From Owenia fusiformis (taxonomy: Eukaryota; Annelida; Polychaeta; Sabellida; Oweniidae): a stretch of 64,000 nucleotides of DNA. Where the stretch lies: contig CAIIXF020000009.1 of the NCBI GenBank assembly GCA_903813345.2, positions 2,416,001 to 2,480,000 on the forward strand. Direction: 5' to 3'. The translations under genes and the position numbers were made by a program. Each line of letters starts with the position of its first letter. The first letter of the stretch is position 1. A model generated the notes under the pieces. The model saw only the letters and a list, made by a program, of their open reading frames with translations, did not search any database and was not told where the DNA came from. Below are positions 46,649 to 58,910 of the stretch, piece after piece.

Positions 46649-47195
46649 CTTGCGCAAACGAGTTGATCTTACAAAAGATTGGTCCAAGCACCCATCCCTC
46701 TGATAGGTCATCAACAAGGTGAACCCACGAGCAACAGAGCGTAACCAAAATGTCAGACACCGCTAGATTCACGATGTAGTAGTTCGTAGTCGTTCGCATT
46801 GATTTGCTTCTCCATACTATGAAGATAACTAGAGTGTTTCCGACAAGCGCCAGACATATGATAATAGAATAGAAGAATACTTTAAGTGCCATTTCCAAAT
46901 GCCCAACTTTTTTCATTTCATTTAAATAATTATAGTCCTCATAACTGAAATCAGGAAGAGGGTCATCTATGGATTGTATAAAATTGTTTAGTACGTCTGT
47001 TGTCATGTTCGTCGTATTTATTCCAGTATTGTTGAAATTTACTATGTTTTTATAATCATCAATTTTTGATGTTGTCGTGTTGTTCATTTCAACCGCGCTT
47101 ACAACGGTTGTTGCGAAAATTGTCGCATTTTCGGATATCATCTCGGATACCGTTGACAATGTCGTCGCCATGATATGCGACTTTGTTAACTCCAT
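46649..47195 (-). CDS. GPCR 1, exon 1 (N-terminus, TM1, TM2)
   Basis: The first coding exon encodes 182 complete residues. It has a long Ser/Thr/Asn-rich extracellular N-terminus without an obvious signal peptide, with about six N-glycosylation sequons (around residues 23, 38, 39, 55, 60 and 63). TM1 is VFFYSIIICLALVGNTLVIF with the conserved Asn at about 120. The loop MRTTTNYYIVNLAVSDILVT leads into TM2 with Asp148, and WVHLVDDLSEGWVLG precedes the TM3 cysteine (FCKIN). The donor is CAAG|GTACCC at 46648, phase 1. A second Met at codon 9 could also initiate. The next exon is almost 27 kb away. Confidence 0.9.
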
Positions 47196-49315
47196 ACGTC
47201 GCCTCTTTGTTCCGAAATGCAGATATATTTTTTCATGCGCGCTGTATAGATGCGTTGAATCATTTTGCTAATCTGTTGAGATATTACGAGCGAGTAGTCT
47301 ATTGAAGCGCTGGCCAAACTAATTTGCAATCGTCACCTTCCACTTTACGTTTGTTCTAGATAGTGGCAGGCCAAAACCAAACTCAGAGTTGTAGGAAAAA
47401 TAAATCTTTCTTACTTAATTATGGACACATTATCATAGGATCATGATCTATCATCCAATTGGATAATCTATGTTTCGATCCGAACAAACCAAACTGTACA
47501 AACACTTCCTTGCGTCATTGGTTTACTTTTCTTGATATGATCGTGACTCTAACTTAACCCGTGCATAGAATCTTTGGTTGTACTAGTGCATTAACATGTA
47601 AATAATGCAGTCCCCTGGGAACACTGTCAACATATGGCTATTATCGCCCTAATTGGACATGATTTAACATTCAGAAATAATCCATCGGCCAATTGATAAT
47701 TTGATTAGCCCCTTTCCTACGTGAATATAAGAGGAAAATGTTGGCCTGGTGACGGTTTGTAAGAGCGGTTTTTAGGGAAAACTGCAAATTACCTATAGCC
47801 CAGAACCTATGCTTTAAATTTTATCACTTAAATACAAATTTTAAAAATGATTGTCACATTTCAACATCTTGTCAAAAGGAGTGATATCGATATGGAGAAC
47901 TTTTTGAACACACGTTTCTCTTAAAATAAACAATCTAAAAATTTAACACATCGTCAATCAAATGGTCATCTTTTGGATGGTAACAATATAATTTGAAAAA
48001 TATAATATATATACTTTCATCTATATTGTTTTAGAAAACACTTGTTTTGTTCTTGGTATCATGTTTCCAGAGTGAAATGAAACATCTTTCCGAACCTCAT
48101 TGTAACAAAACGACATAAACACAACATGTTTAGGTCTCTCAATATTGTAATTGTACAAAGGACATTTTGGTTAATTTTAAAAAAGCATTTTGTTAATGAA
48201 ATATAAGGTTTATATTGATTTTTATCTATTTTGGGGGGATTTTGTTTTAATTTTTTTTAAATAAACCAAAAATTCTTTTGTATAACTATTATATTGAGAG
48301 GTCTAAAAACATATTGTATATGCTATTTTGTTCCAACAAGGTTCGGAAAGACATATTATTTCATTCTCAAGAATTGGTAGAAAGGAGCAAAAACAATTTT
48401 ACTAAAAAACAAAACATGTTAACAGAAACAGTTATATAAAACATTTCTAAATAATTTTCGCATTAAATTGTTGTCAACCAGTCAACATTACATAAAATAC
48501 CGTGTTTTTACAGTAAGTTTTGTAATAGATAGATATAAATAAAAATAATGGTTCCAAAATGAGCCCATGGTCCTGAAATGAAAGGGGGCGAGGAAGGGGG
48601 GGGGGGGGTAACACAGGAACCTCAAAGGATCTTGTACACCTGCCATTATGATCTCCCCATGAACAAAATGAATCATTTTTAGGTGTTATATAAAGAATAC
48701 AATGTTACATAATACTTTGGAAAATATTTAAGCGTTTGGCCCCACATGGGCTGAGGTTGGGGTCATTAAGTTCAGCAAGGGTGTATTGACTTGACATTGG
48801 ATGTGTTCTATTGACTTAACATGTGGATACCATCAGATTCCAATGGAGGCCATTGGTTTCTATTGATTTTCACAAAAATACCTAAAATACACTATGACCT
48901 GAATCGATTGCAAATTAAATAATTTCACAATATGACACAAATGGTATTTCAGATCAGATGTGCAAATATAAAGTTTGCAATCGATTCAGGTCATACTTCA
49001 AATTAAAAGATTATTCATTTTTTTCATCATTTTTTTCCTACAAAATGGCTATAGAAAAATGCTTCAAAAGCAACTTTTACACTTATGAAATCCCATACAA
49101 CTTTGTAAATCCAAAGATTATACTGTTATGATTCATTAATTAATAACATATTTTGATAAGATGTAGGGATGTGTAGGATGCAAATGGATTTTGACAGACA
49201 CAAAAAGACTTCCTGGTTTGGCATCTCTACCCCTGTACACTTTATGATTGAATATTGCCCTAAAAAGTGGCCCATTCATCAATACAGTGCTGAATATAGG
49301 TCAGCAAGATAATAG
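47196..49315. other. Intergenic DNA upstream of GPCR 1
   Basis: This should contain the promoter and 5' untranslated sequence of GPCR 1, but no TATA box or other element can be assigned with confidence. It includes a G run near 48598-48608 and a 22 bp perfect inverted repeat at 48892-48913 / 48977-48998 (tatgacctgaatcgattgca), about 63 bp apart. Confidence 0.4.
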
Positions 49316-50209
49316 TGTATATATAGTTTATAGTTTATTTCATAATATAACAATGTAAAGTACAAAACGTGTGCACTCGACACCCTTAGTAATTGGGCGT
49401 ATCAGTGCTTATTTCAAAATGTGTTGCAGAGCAACCAAAATTACATATAATATAACATATAACAATACAGATACAATTAATAGATACAATACAGAAACTT
49501 TGAAGTCTTGAGAGAAATAATTAAATAAACAAAATGTGATTTTATGTAATGTTTTCATTCATCTTTTCCAAAAGGTCCTTTTTAATGTTATGTTTAAAAG
49601 AATTCAAAGTTTTACATGTTCGAAGTACTATTGGCAAAGCATTCCATAAAATGGCACCAGAATATGCCACTGACCTTTTTGTCAATTCAGTTTTTATTTT
49701 ACAGGGGTGTATATTGTGGAACTGTCTAGTAATACGATTTCCAACATTGTGATTATATATGTATGTAAAGTAGTTTTTGAAAAGATATGCAGGAAAATTT
49801 GATGGTTCTTTAACACAATTATACATAAATTTTGATTTCTCTAACTTGTGAATGTCAAAAATTGTTAAGATTTTCAATTCCCTAAATAGGGGTGCACTAG
49901 TTTGTTGGTAATCTGCATTACATATCAGTCTTACAATTTTTTTCTGGAGATTAAGTAATGGTGTTAATAATGATTTATTGGCATTACCCCATATGATATT
50001 GCAATAAGAAATATGTGAGTAAACAAGTGAATAGTAAATGTCTAGCAATGCATGTCTTGATAATCTATTTCTTACTTTAAAAAGAATGCCTATTATTTTT
50101 GAAACTTTTGATAAATGTAATAATAAAAGCAGTATATTTATTTTGAAAAATCAGATGAATTTATTTTTGTTCATGGGGAGATCATAATGGCAGGTGTACA
50201 AGATCCTTT
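48624..50209. repeat. Inverted 51 bp pair enclosing a LINE fragment
   Basis: 48624-48674 (aaaggatcttgtacacctgc...) and 50157-50209 are near-perfect complements, 1.5 kb apart, and enclose the LINE fragment at 49316-50050. They may be the subterminal parts of a DNA element into which the LINE inserted, or an inverted duplication. Termini and target duplications were not identified. Confidence 0.6.
49316..50050 (-). pseudogene. LINE ORF2 C-terminal fragment (CR1/L2-like)
   Basis: A single intact minus frame of 168 codons reads YYSLVYSHISYCNIIWGNAN, LLNLQKKIVRLICNADYQQT, LFRELKILTIFDIHKLEKSK and finally AILWNALPIVLRTCKTLNSF. This order is the region C-terminal to the reverse transcriptase in CR1/L2/Jockey-type elements. 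The 3' end near 49316-49340 has a short (tagttta) repeat, a plausible tandem tail. The 5' side is truncated at about 50050-50156. It is a dead, 5'-truncated insertion. Confidence 0.8.
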
Positions 50210-50411
50210 ACAGTTTTGGTATAATCCTTTAATTAGGGAATATGTTACGTTTTTAAAGAGAACTTTTACGTAAGCGTGTAGATCCTCTAGGGATCACGAT
50301 TTCTCCCCTTTGTTGTATTGAGAATAAAGAGAAAGTTAAAGTTAGGTCTCTGGAAAATAATTATTAGTTTTGTCTATATAATAAAGAGCGATAAACGTCT
50401 CAACGCATATT

Positions 50412-51846
50412 CACGGTGCCCATGTCAATCTGCGCGCAGACTTAGGCGCGCAGTTTGTTTCGATCACAAACTGTGCGCCTAATAACACGCGTCAGTCAAG
50501 TTGGAGTCTGTATATTGAAACCTAATTTTAAGAAATTTTAATTGAAATGTTTTCTTGTTTAATGCGTTCATTCTGTGGCGAATATATGAATCTTGTAAAA
50601 ACTAGCAAAAACTATGTGCAATTGAATCTAAGTTTTAAAACGTTAATGGCATTTTCGTCACCGATTTAAAGGGAATTTATACACAAATCGATCTTGTACT
50701 TTAAATCGGGAGATAAAAAGGAAATAAAGCACAAACCGCGCGCCTATTTAAGCTAGAAATTACACTATCTAAACTACAGGGTGTCAAAAACAACGGCACC
50801 CCCCTCTACAGAAAAAAGTCTTTAATGTCACATATTGTGTCATACCTCATTTGAAAGATAATTTAAGTTTGGAGTTACTCATCAAATTTCATTTAATAAA
50901 ACTTTATATTAAAAAAGCTACATTGTCTCAAAGTTTGCTACTTCGGTACTTTGTTTGCTGCTCTGTTACTGGTTAAAGGTCAAATCTTACGAAAGTGGAA
51001 TATGAAAGAATTAGCCCAGATTTCAACCACACTGAACACATGGGCTCAGTTCTGAAAATCAGGGTATAGGAATTGATGGAAAAAGAGCCCTTTGAAAAAA
51101 GATACAGTAAGGATGTAATTCGAAAGAATGGGAGGAAAGTGCTAAGAGGATTATGCAATGCTACACCTTTATCTGAATTTTTACTGAAATCATATAAATT
51201 AAATCTTGTATTTTTAAATAGCTTCCTTTTTTGTATTTTTTATTAGTCTTTCTTTTTTAACAGCGCATTTATTAAAATTGTTTTGTCAAAATATGGAGGG
51301 GGTGTCATTATTTCAGGAGCTTTAGGAGAATCTCTGGGCATATAATCCTCATATCTGGCAAGTTTTGCGGACTTCTTCTTGTAAAGGGGGAGGGGGGGGG
51401 GGTGTTGCTAACGTTTTCTGAAAATACAAGTTTGGATAGACACGTAGTTTGGAAATATTAGGCACGCAGTTTGGGAAATACATGTGGATATAGGCATGTA
51501 GTTTGACAGGAAAAACGTTTAAATCACAACACTTTTATGACGTATTATCGTTTTGAACACAAACTTTGCTGCTTTAATCAGACGGAGTGATCCTATATAT
51601 TCTAGCATACACATAAGACATATTGAGATAACTAGGTTTACATCGGGAACAACATTGAGTAATATGAGTAAATTAAGTTCATCTTCACAGATTGGTACTT
51701 AAGAACTAGACTAACCTTGTATTTTTCGTATTTTGGCTCTTTTTGGGAGTCGTGTCCCCCGTCTTCCATTTTTGAAATATGCGCGCAGTTTGTCAGAGTT
51801 TCAAACTGCGTGCCTAGTAGACGCGCAGATTGACATGGGCACTGTG
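50412..51846. mobile_element. TIR element with subterminal repeats, ATATT duplication
   Basis: Inverted ends CACGGTGCCCATGTCAATCT and the complement of CACAGTGCCCATGTCAATCT define a 1435 bp element. It is flanked by identical ATATT on both sides (50407-50411, 51847-51851). Near each end, the motif aggcgcgcagtttg and variants repeat in both orientations (about 50440, 50467, 50736, 51461, 51492, 51778, 51803), like subterminal transposase-binding repeats of CACTA-type and hAT elements. The interior holds no transposase. A mariner-type end (ctacagggtgtc) near 50776 suggests a nested insertion. Confidence 0.75.
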
Positions 51847-52594
51847 ATATTATATCTTGGTATATTCTCTTTTAAGGTACACCCAGGTTTGAACTTAGTT
51901 TGATCCTACTAAACGTTAATTGCATTCCTGAGGTAGGCCTCTGAAAAATTCCAATATTACTGTATCGACAAACTGCTCAACATGTTTATGGCGGGTCGAA
52001 ATGACAGTAATAAAACCTTATGAAATAATAGTAAGAATGTATTCCCGAAAGAAATCAGCATTATCTAGAACTTATTGTAAAACGCTAAATGAATTCAATC
52101 AAATGCTCTGTCCGCTCGTAGATATTGAGTGGCCAATTTGGGATGCTTCGAAGCCAACTAAGTAAGGTGTTGTTTCCCAATTACTTCCTATTATGCTTTT
52201 ACTTTTTTATTCGCCATTCGTCTTCGGGACACAATTTCACAAAGGTCCAAGGCGAAATAAGTAATCAACAAATCACGAGTCAGAATTCAAGATCAAACGA
52301 TCGCATTCACTTTAATTTGTTGTACTGCGCTAACATCTGAGACTGTTCGTCATGTCCTGTGAATGTATCTCTAATTATCAGATCAAATACAAATTATTGT
52401 TACAATAATTATTTTCGATCCAATTAATACAACAAGTCAAATGTTAAGCTCAATTTCACAAAAAGTGCAGACATACACTGCAATATATCAAATCATAACA
52501 GAAATATTTGCAAAATAAAATCTCAAATGAATACACACACGTATTTCACTTACACAAAACAGGGGAGACTGGGGCAATACAGGACACGTTTTAA

Positions 52595-52927
52595 GGCTAT
52601 ACCTGCACATGTTATTTTCTAGAACAAAATTAAGTATGAAGGCATGTGTGTATTTCCTTCCTTTTTTCAGGAAACCTAGAAACAGATAGCTCATGTGTTG
52701 TCCGAAAACTTCAAAAGAAAATTTGAATAAATGGAGAGCGTGAAATATCAGAATATCCTGGAGTTCCCATTGAACTCTTACCAGATTTACTAAAAGAAGA
52801 CAATGTAATGATATTTTTCTGAAAAAGCAAGGAAATTAACATATGCCTTCATACTTTATTTTGTACCAGAAAATAACATGTGTAGGTATAGCAATTTTCC
52901 CAAATGTAATTTTCCAGCTGAACCTTA
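52595..52927. mobile_element. Damaged third copy of the palindromic TTAA MITE
   Basis: Same order of blocks as 30788-31192 (gcacatgttattttct, gtatttccttccttttttcagg, ctggagttcccattgaac, accagaaaataacatgtg, ccagctgaaccttaa). The left end is replaced by ggggagactggggcaatacag (52562 onward), a terminus of another dispersed repeat also seen at about 61844. Internal deletions near 52675. Confidence 0.65.
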
Positions 52928-53455
52928 ATGTTTGACAAGACTGTCCTAAGAAGTTGCGTACACACTTGGAACTGTAAATGCAATTGAAACTGTAATCAAA
53001 ATTTTGTTTTGGAATAAATAGAATTAAAGAAACTTGATTTTTTATTTTGCTTTTCAAGGCTCGGTTTTCTTGTAATAAATGGAGTAGGGTTAAACATAAT
53101 AATACGGGGCGTGCCTAGTCAATGCAAGACGATGGGCCCCTCTTATTTCGGCGGTATTTAGTCAATACTTAACTAAAGTATTCAATATGAAAAAGTACCT
53201 ATTGTTTTTTTATTACCATTAGGTGAGATACAAGAGGATCATAAAATAAGATAACAAATTCTCTAAGTTTGTAAATATTAATGAATCCAGCTCATTTTCT
53301 CACAGAATGTTGATCTACTAATTACTACTATAAAATGAATCTATGTGACATTAATATTGTGCGTTCTTTGGTAACCATGGCAACCCGTGTTGAGGGTACC
53401 CAGAGCAGTCAAAAAAGGAAGAAAATATTGCGGTGTTTTCTTTTATAATGGTTTT

Positions 53456-54062
53456 TATGTCACCACCAAAAAGTTCAAAGCTTAGACGTACTGCGATGGC
53501 CTCCAATATTTTGTGGACGGCGGTCGACGTCTTCTAACACGTTTCTTGTAGCAAATTCTTCTAGCAAAATCTTCTAACTTCCAATAATTTAACAAGTAGT
53601 GCTTAGACTGGCTTCACATTTTCTTCAAATCTACGCAGCTTCTCGGATGTCGAAATCTGACCTACGATTTGAGGTTTGACCTTCAATCGACTTGCTCAAA
53701 ATTGACCATTTAATCACCCTCAGGTTAAATCATCAAGTTCAAATCTGACTTTAGATTTGAGATTTGACCTTCAATGAGATTACAAGGTAACAATGTCAAA
53801 ATGGTATTTTTTTCAACTTGCTTCATGTTGAAAAACATATTTTTCAACATCATCTTCAGGTTCTCAGAAGTTCAAATTTGATTTGAGATAAGTCATTTAA
53901 CCTTCAATGACCTTCTGTAGGTCATAATAGGTCAAAAATTTATGTTTTAACTTGCTTAGGATTTACCATTTTTCAAAATCATCTACTAGTTCTCTCTGAC
54001 CTTTAGTTTTGAGATTTAACTTTTGGTTGACCTTCAATAACCTTTAAAAGGTGATGACATGT
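53456..54062 (-). repeat. Mirror copy of the ~120 bp tandem-array element
   Basis: Begins atgtcaccaccaaaaagttc, the complement of the flank at 42020-42085, with intervening gtacgt and ggaggccatcgc blocks. It continues as a tandem array of tctgactttagatttgagat / tttgaccttcaat units to about 54060. Divergence between the copies is considerable, so they are old. Confidence 0.6.
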
Positions 54063-56519
54063 TGTCACGTAAATGTCTTGTTACATCTGTTTAAGAGAAA
54101 TATGTACACGGGATGTTAAAAACAGCATTTCGGGTAACTATAGATCTATAGGCAATATATTGAACGTTATTTGATTAATGGAGGAAGTCTATCTTATAAT
54201 TTGTGCCAAAACGTTTCTGGTGTCTGCGATATCTGAAGAAGATGTCCGACAACACGACTTATTATGACGTTATTGAAAGAGAGTTCCACCTCACTTGAGA
54301 AACGTTTGAGAAAAGCCGAGTGTCCATTCTTCCCTTACCCCCCCCCCGTTTTGCCTAAGCTACCCTACTTCAAAGATTGATATATAACTTTATTTGTAAT
54401 ATAGGAGTTTCTTTTCTGTCAGTTTCTTTTTTCTGAATGTGTAATTATTTATCTATAAATAATATTTCAACGCGATGTAACCACTGCACAACTAGATATT
54501 TTTAGGGGCGTCTAAGACTTTTTGATCATACGTCGTAGAATCAATGTAACATAATAAACAGGTATCTTTCAAAGTAGTAAGATATATTAACCTAGCGTTA
54601 GCCCTTTTATCTGGCCTGAGATTAGACGGGTGATGCTAACCTAAAATAAAACAATGATTCCAGTTTATAAATGCAATAGTCCTGTTTGAAAAAGCGGGGT
54701 CATTTTACCCCCATTTCTTTGATTAATAAGTCATAATTTATTATTTTCTTTTGAAACATCAAACCCTTTAAGATTAAGTTGAAAATTCGGATTATATTGA
54801 CCCAATAGCTTTCAAAATCAACACCTTCATCTCACAGCAATAGAAAATGAGAGTGTCTCATTTTTTGCTGTTCGGCAATATTGGCGCTGAGTAGTCTAAT
54901 TCAATGTTCTCAGATTAATTTAGCTTTACATTGGCCTTTAGAAAGCATTGACAGAATCATCCATTATCTATTAAATCATATGTCGAAAAGTGACCGCTTT
55001 ATGATTTGATTCCATTTTTTCCCAGACATTATTTTCAATGGAACACGTTCAATAGTATGCTAATATTCTGAAATATTTGCTAGTGATGCGTATTTGATGT
55101 CAGAAAGATCGAGAGTGACACAAGTGGCAACGTAATAAATCTCTATCCATCCTGATCCAACTTTATGAATTAAAAAAATCAAAACCATAGAATAGAGCGT
55201 AAGATACTACAGAATAGTAGAACACTGGTCACAACTTCCAACACTGCCTATTGCCTTTTTTGCCCCTTGCACTAATTATAAGTCGCAAGGGGGTGGGGGG
55301 GGGGTTGGTCATCTGGAACCCCTCTGATATACTAAATCTCTTGTCTGAATATTGGTATTTCCAAAAATAGGTCAAATCGGGGTCACTGTGTCAACTTTAA
55401 CAACTTGTTTATTTTTTTCAAGATAATTGTGATCCAAATGCCGTCTATCCTAGAAGGATAACCGACCGTACATAATACATATATGGTATTGATCATATAT
55501 CCATTTGAGTTTTCTAATTTTTGTGTTTTCAATTACCGGAAGTGGAAAGATATGCCCTGGAGCGGGAGATATGGAGGTTCAGGATATGGAAACCTCAAAA
55601 TCAGGATACAGGATATATCTAAATAACTTATCTTCCTAAAATTTTACTGCGCATATAATAAATCCACTTAATATGTAACTTACTGAGTAACTCTTACGTT
55701 ATCACACGAAGAAATTATTACAGCTGAATCTCAAACGCTATCTATTGTTTTGTTTCAAGATAAAAAGTATGAACATCACCACTTTTATCCGATAGCATGC
55801 TTACAGCACGTATGTCTTGCTCTAAACTAAGGGGTTTATCATCACTGTAGAAAGAAACTTGTACAACGTGCGTCTTTTTATTTCTTTTTAGTAGCATATT
55901 TGGATTCAGCGAACATCTTCCACAATAACACTTTTGGTTGATACAGTTTTGTTATTCAAATAACTTCTCATGGCCTTCAACTTTCCTAAAAAGTGTGGGA
56001 CAAATCGCTATTGATGTAATGTTGAAAGTATTGAAAATGTTTGTTTATTCGTTCAACAACCAACATTTCCCTGATTAATCACAATATGTACATAAACAGG
56101 GTCAACCCTTAATTTACCATTCGAGTTGTAGACAGATCTGAGTTTTAGCATTGAATTACATGACAGTCTGGCAAAACCAAAACAAAAAATGATGCAGATA
56201 AACATAAAGATGCTCAAAAATATGTTGCAATTTCTCCCCTAAAAGTACCCGTTCATGTAACACAAGATATTGTAATATAAGATATTGTAATATCAGATGT
56301 TAGGAAAATTAATGAAACTGCAAAGGCGTATGAACCAGCTGTGGTAGTTTTAAGTTTCAGATTAAAAATCGTGTTCTTTCAACTACAACAGGTAGCGATT
56401 ACACATTAAACGTCTGACATGAAAAAACTAAAACATATACTAAGTCTATTTTTTTAAATTTATTTCATTAGAAAATACAAATATAAATACACAAACATGT
56501 AGATTTTTAAATCGCCAGA
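54063..56519. other. Intergenic AT-rich DNA, no gene recognised
   Basis: Contains a C run near 54340-54350 and a G run near 55290-55306. Nothing else recognised. Confidence 0.4.
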
Positions 56520-56582
56520 ATGGCATTATATAAGAATAAGGGGCAGATGGAAGCAGAAATGGCAGAGATTGATATGAAGGAC

Positions 56583-57048
56583 ACTGGTGATCCACTCGAT
56601 CACGCTGGTTACCGAAAAATGTCGGAAGATCGAAGGTACGATTTTTTTCTTATTTCACACGTTGTAGGCAGAATTCCCACTACATTTTTATCACAAAAAT
56701 CAGTATCATATGTTTAGGAAAATGCACGTATTTGCGAACAAATAGTTCAGAAGACAACAGAATCGTCGATTTAAGTTACATAAACGGTATTTCGAAAGAC
56801 AGTTAATATCTGCACTTTTAACCCAAACCATTTATGTAACTTAAGTGAGGAATTAAATCGACGATTCTGTTGTTTCTGAGCTATGTTTCGCAAACATGTA
56901 CATTTTATGAAACATATGATACTGATACACATTGGTGAGAAAAAACGTTTTGGGGATTCTGCCTACAATGCGTGAAACAAGGAAAAAAGAAAAATCGTAC
57001 CTTCGACGTTCCGTGATTTTCGAAAGCGAAATCGAGCGGATCACCAAT
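56583..57048. repeat. 466 bp imperfect palindrome
   Basis: Two arms of about 215 bp meet near 56815. The outer ends are cactggtgatcc and its complement. Matching internal blocks include aaggtacgattttt, ttctgcctaca, gtatcatatg and aacagaatcgtcgattta. Arms differ by several substitutions and small indels. The frames 56520-56717 and 56853-57047 are mirror products of the arms, not genes. It may be a MITE or an inverted duplication. Confidence 0.7.
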
Positions 57049-57099
57049 GAATGAGGGAATAAGCTATTGTCTTTGATAAAATTAACAATGAGAATTAAG

Positions 57100-58910
57100 T
57101 AGTATTTTAGAATTTACGTCTATGTTTAGTTTGGGAATTCCTATTTTCAATATAGATATGATAGTCTATGAAATCAGTTTGGGAGAGATTATGGCTGAAG
57201 ATGTTTGGTTCTACTTCAGTAAGTTTGTCATTGAATTCCTGTCTTTGTAAAGTAAGTAAGTCACATTGAAAGATAAAATGTTTCAGGGTTTGTGGCTTTC
57301 CACAAGTTTAATTAGGGCTGCCAATAGACTGAATGTTGTGAGCGTAAAACTGGGCTTTAAAATATAGGTCAGCTCTTACTTTATTGGGAACTATTTCTTG
57401 CTCCCTAGTAAAATTAAAAAATGCTTGCTACCTAGCTTATAATTAGGTTTCTTTAAGGGCTTCAAAATCTTTCCAATTTTTGATATAATTTCTTCAATAT
57501 GCTTGTCATATGATAAGGTTGGGCCAAAAGGAAATTCCAGATGTTTGTGCTCACGATCTCTGGTAATTTCAACATTATTTAACTTTGAAACAGAAACAAT
57601 ATTGACTTTAGATCTGGATGAGTGGAATATCATTTCAGAACTCTTCTCGGGTTTAAACTCCAGTTTCCATGTGTCAGACCATGTTTCAATTTTAATTAGG
57701 TTTGATCTGACTATTGCATGTACTTCTTGTGGATGCTTAGGGTCAAACGGATGATGTAGAGAAGTATCATCCGCATAAATGTAGCTATGCCCATCCAGAT
57801 TGTCTGGAAAGTCATTAATGTATAGGAGAAATAATATTGGCCCAAGTATTGAGCCCTGGGGGACACTGCAATTGATAAAGTCATTTTCTGAATAATTTGA
57901 AATTTCCCCAGATATCTGTACAGCAATTTTTCTGTTAGTAAGGTTAGATTTGATAATTTTATGAATTTGCCCTTGGAAGCCGTATGCTGAAAGTTTATGA
58001 AGTAGTACTCTGTCAAATGCAGCCGCTATATCTAGAAAGATTGTTTTAGATGCTTGTCCTTGTTCAAACGTACTCTGAAGAAAGTTTTCAATCGATAAAA
58101 GTTGGTGAATAGTACTATGACCAGGTAAGAATCCAGACTGATGTTTGAAAGGAAGGTTATTATCAATTAAATGCCTCCTGCTTCGATCAGCTAAAATGTT
58201 TTCAAATACTTTAGAAATGCAGCTTAAAAGAGTGTTAGGTCTATTGTTAATGTTTGATTTGTCATTTTTCTTGAAAATTCAGCAAACATTTCCAATTTTC
58301 CAGGTATCCTGGTAAGTACACTTGGCTAAAAGTTTGTTGAATAAGTCGGCTAAAGGTTTTGAAATGGTATGGGCTGTCAAATTCAACATTTTGTTGGTGT
58401 TATCTGGGCCACATGCCTTTGAGGTGTCTAAGGCCAAAATTATTGTCATAACCTCAAATTGATCGGTCTGGGTAGAAATGAGTAGAGAATAAGTCCTCAT
58501 TTGGGAATTGAGGCAATTGATAAAAAGTTGCATCGGTATGTTTTTTTGAGGCAAAGAGACTCATAAATCGGTTTTCTATATCAAGGTTGTTAGATAAATC
58601 ATGCCCAGAGACATCGCCATAAATACTAGAAATACCATGTTTATGTAAATTGTTACCAAGAAATGATTTAAGTAATCTCCAATAGTTTTTATCGGATTTT
58701 TTTGAGTTGATCAACTGACGAGATATTTTTGAATTCATGTGCCTCTTTGGCTTGTTCAATTAGTTGAGAAACTTTAGAAGCTTGTTGGTTATAATTGAAT
58801 TTGTTTACTTGAGTAGGAGATTTTGAATATTTCTTATAAAATACTTTCTTTTTTTGATATTTCACGTTTAAGATTATCATTGAACCATGGCTGGTCATTT
58901 GACCTTACAG
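57100..58910 (-). pseudogene. Frameshifted LINE ORF2 (CR1/Jockey-like)
   Basis: Reading 5' to 3' on the minus strand: QPWFNDNLKREIS (linker, near 58880), KNYWRLLKSFLGNN, LDTSKACGPDN (RT fingers), YQDTWKIGNV, VPQGSILGPILFLLYINDF, the catalytic IYADDTSLHHPFDPKH, EMIFHSSRSK, a GPTLSYDKHIEEI block and, after a stop, the C-terminal QTLKHFIFQCDLLTLQRQEF. The pieces fall in different frames with several frameshifts and stops, so it is inactive. VPQGSILGP and YADD are RT motifs B and C. No endonuclease domain, so the copy is 5'-truncated. It is a different, older copy from the LINE at 24-26 kb. Confidence 0.8.

Larger units (their letters stand above)
13039..47195 (-). other. Gene model: class A peptide-type GPCR, six coding exons
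   Basis: Coding exons in transcript order are 46649-47195, 19554-19801, 18763-18918, 16438-16542, 16004-16112 and 13039-13220. Together they total 1347 bp: 448 codons and a TGA stop. Splice phases agree at every junction (1, 0, 0, 0, 1). The product has all seven helices and the usual landmarks: GN in TM1, LAVSD in TM2, a TM3 cysteine, DRF in place of DRY, CWGP in TM6 and NPFIY in TM7. The overall pattern (MRTTTNYYIVNLA; S.LTLTLIACDR; WP in loop 2) fits the peptide-receptor branch near NPFF, orexin and NPY receptors, but the ligand cannot be named. Intron 1 is about 26.8 kb and full of nested mobile elements. Confidence 0.85.
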
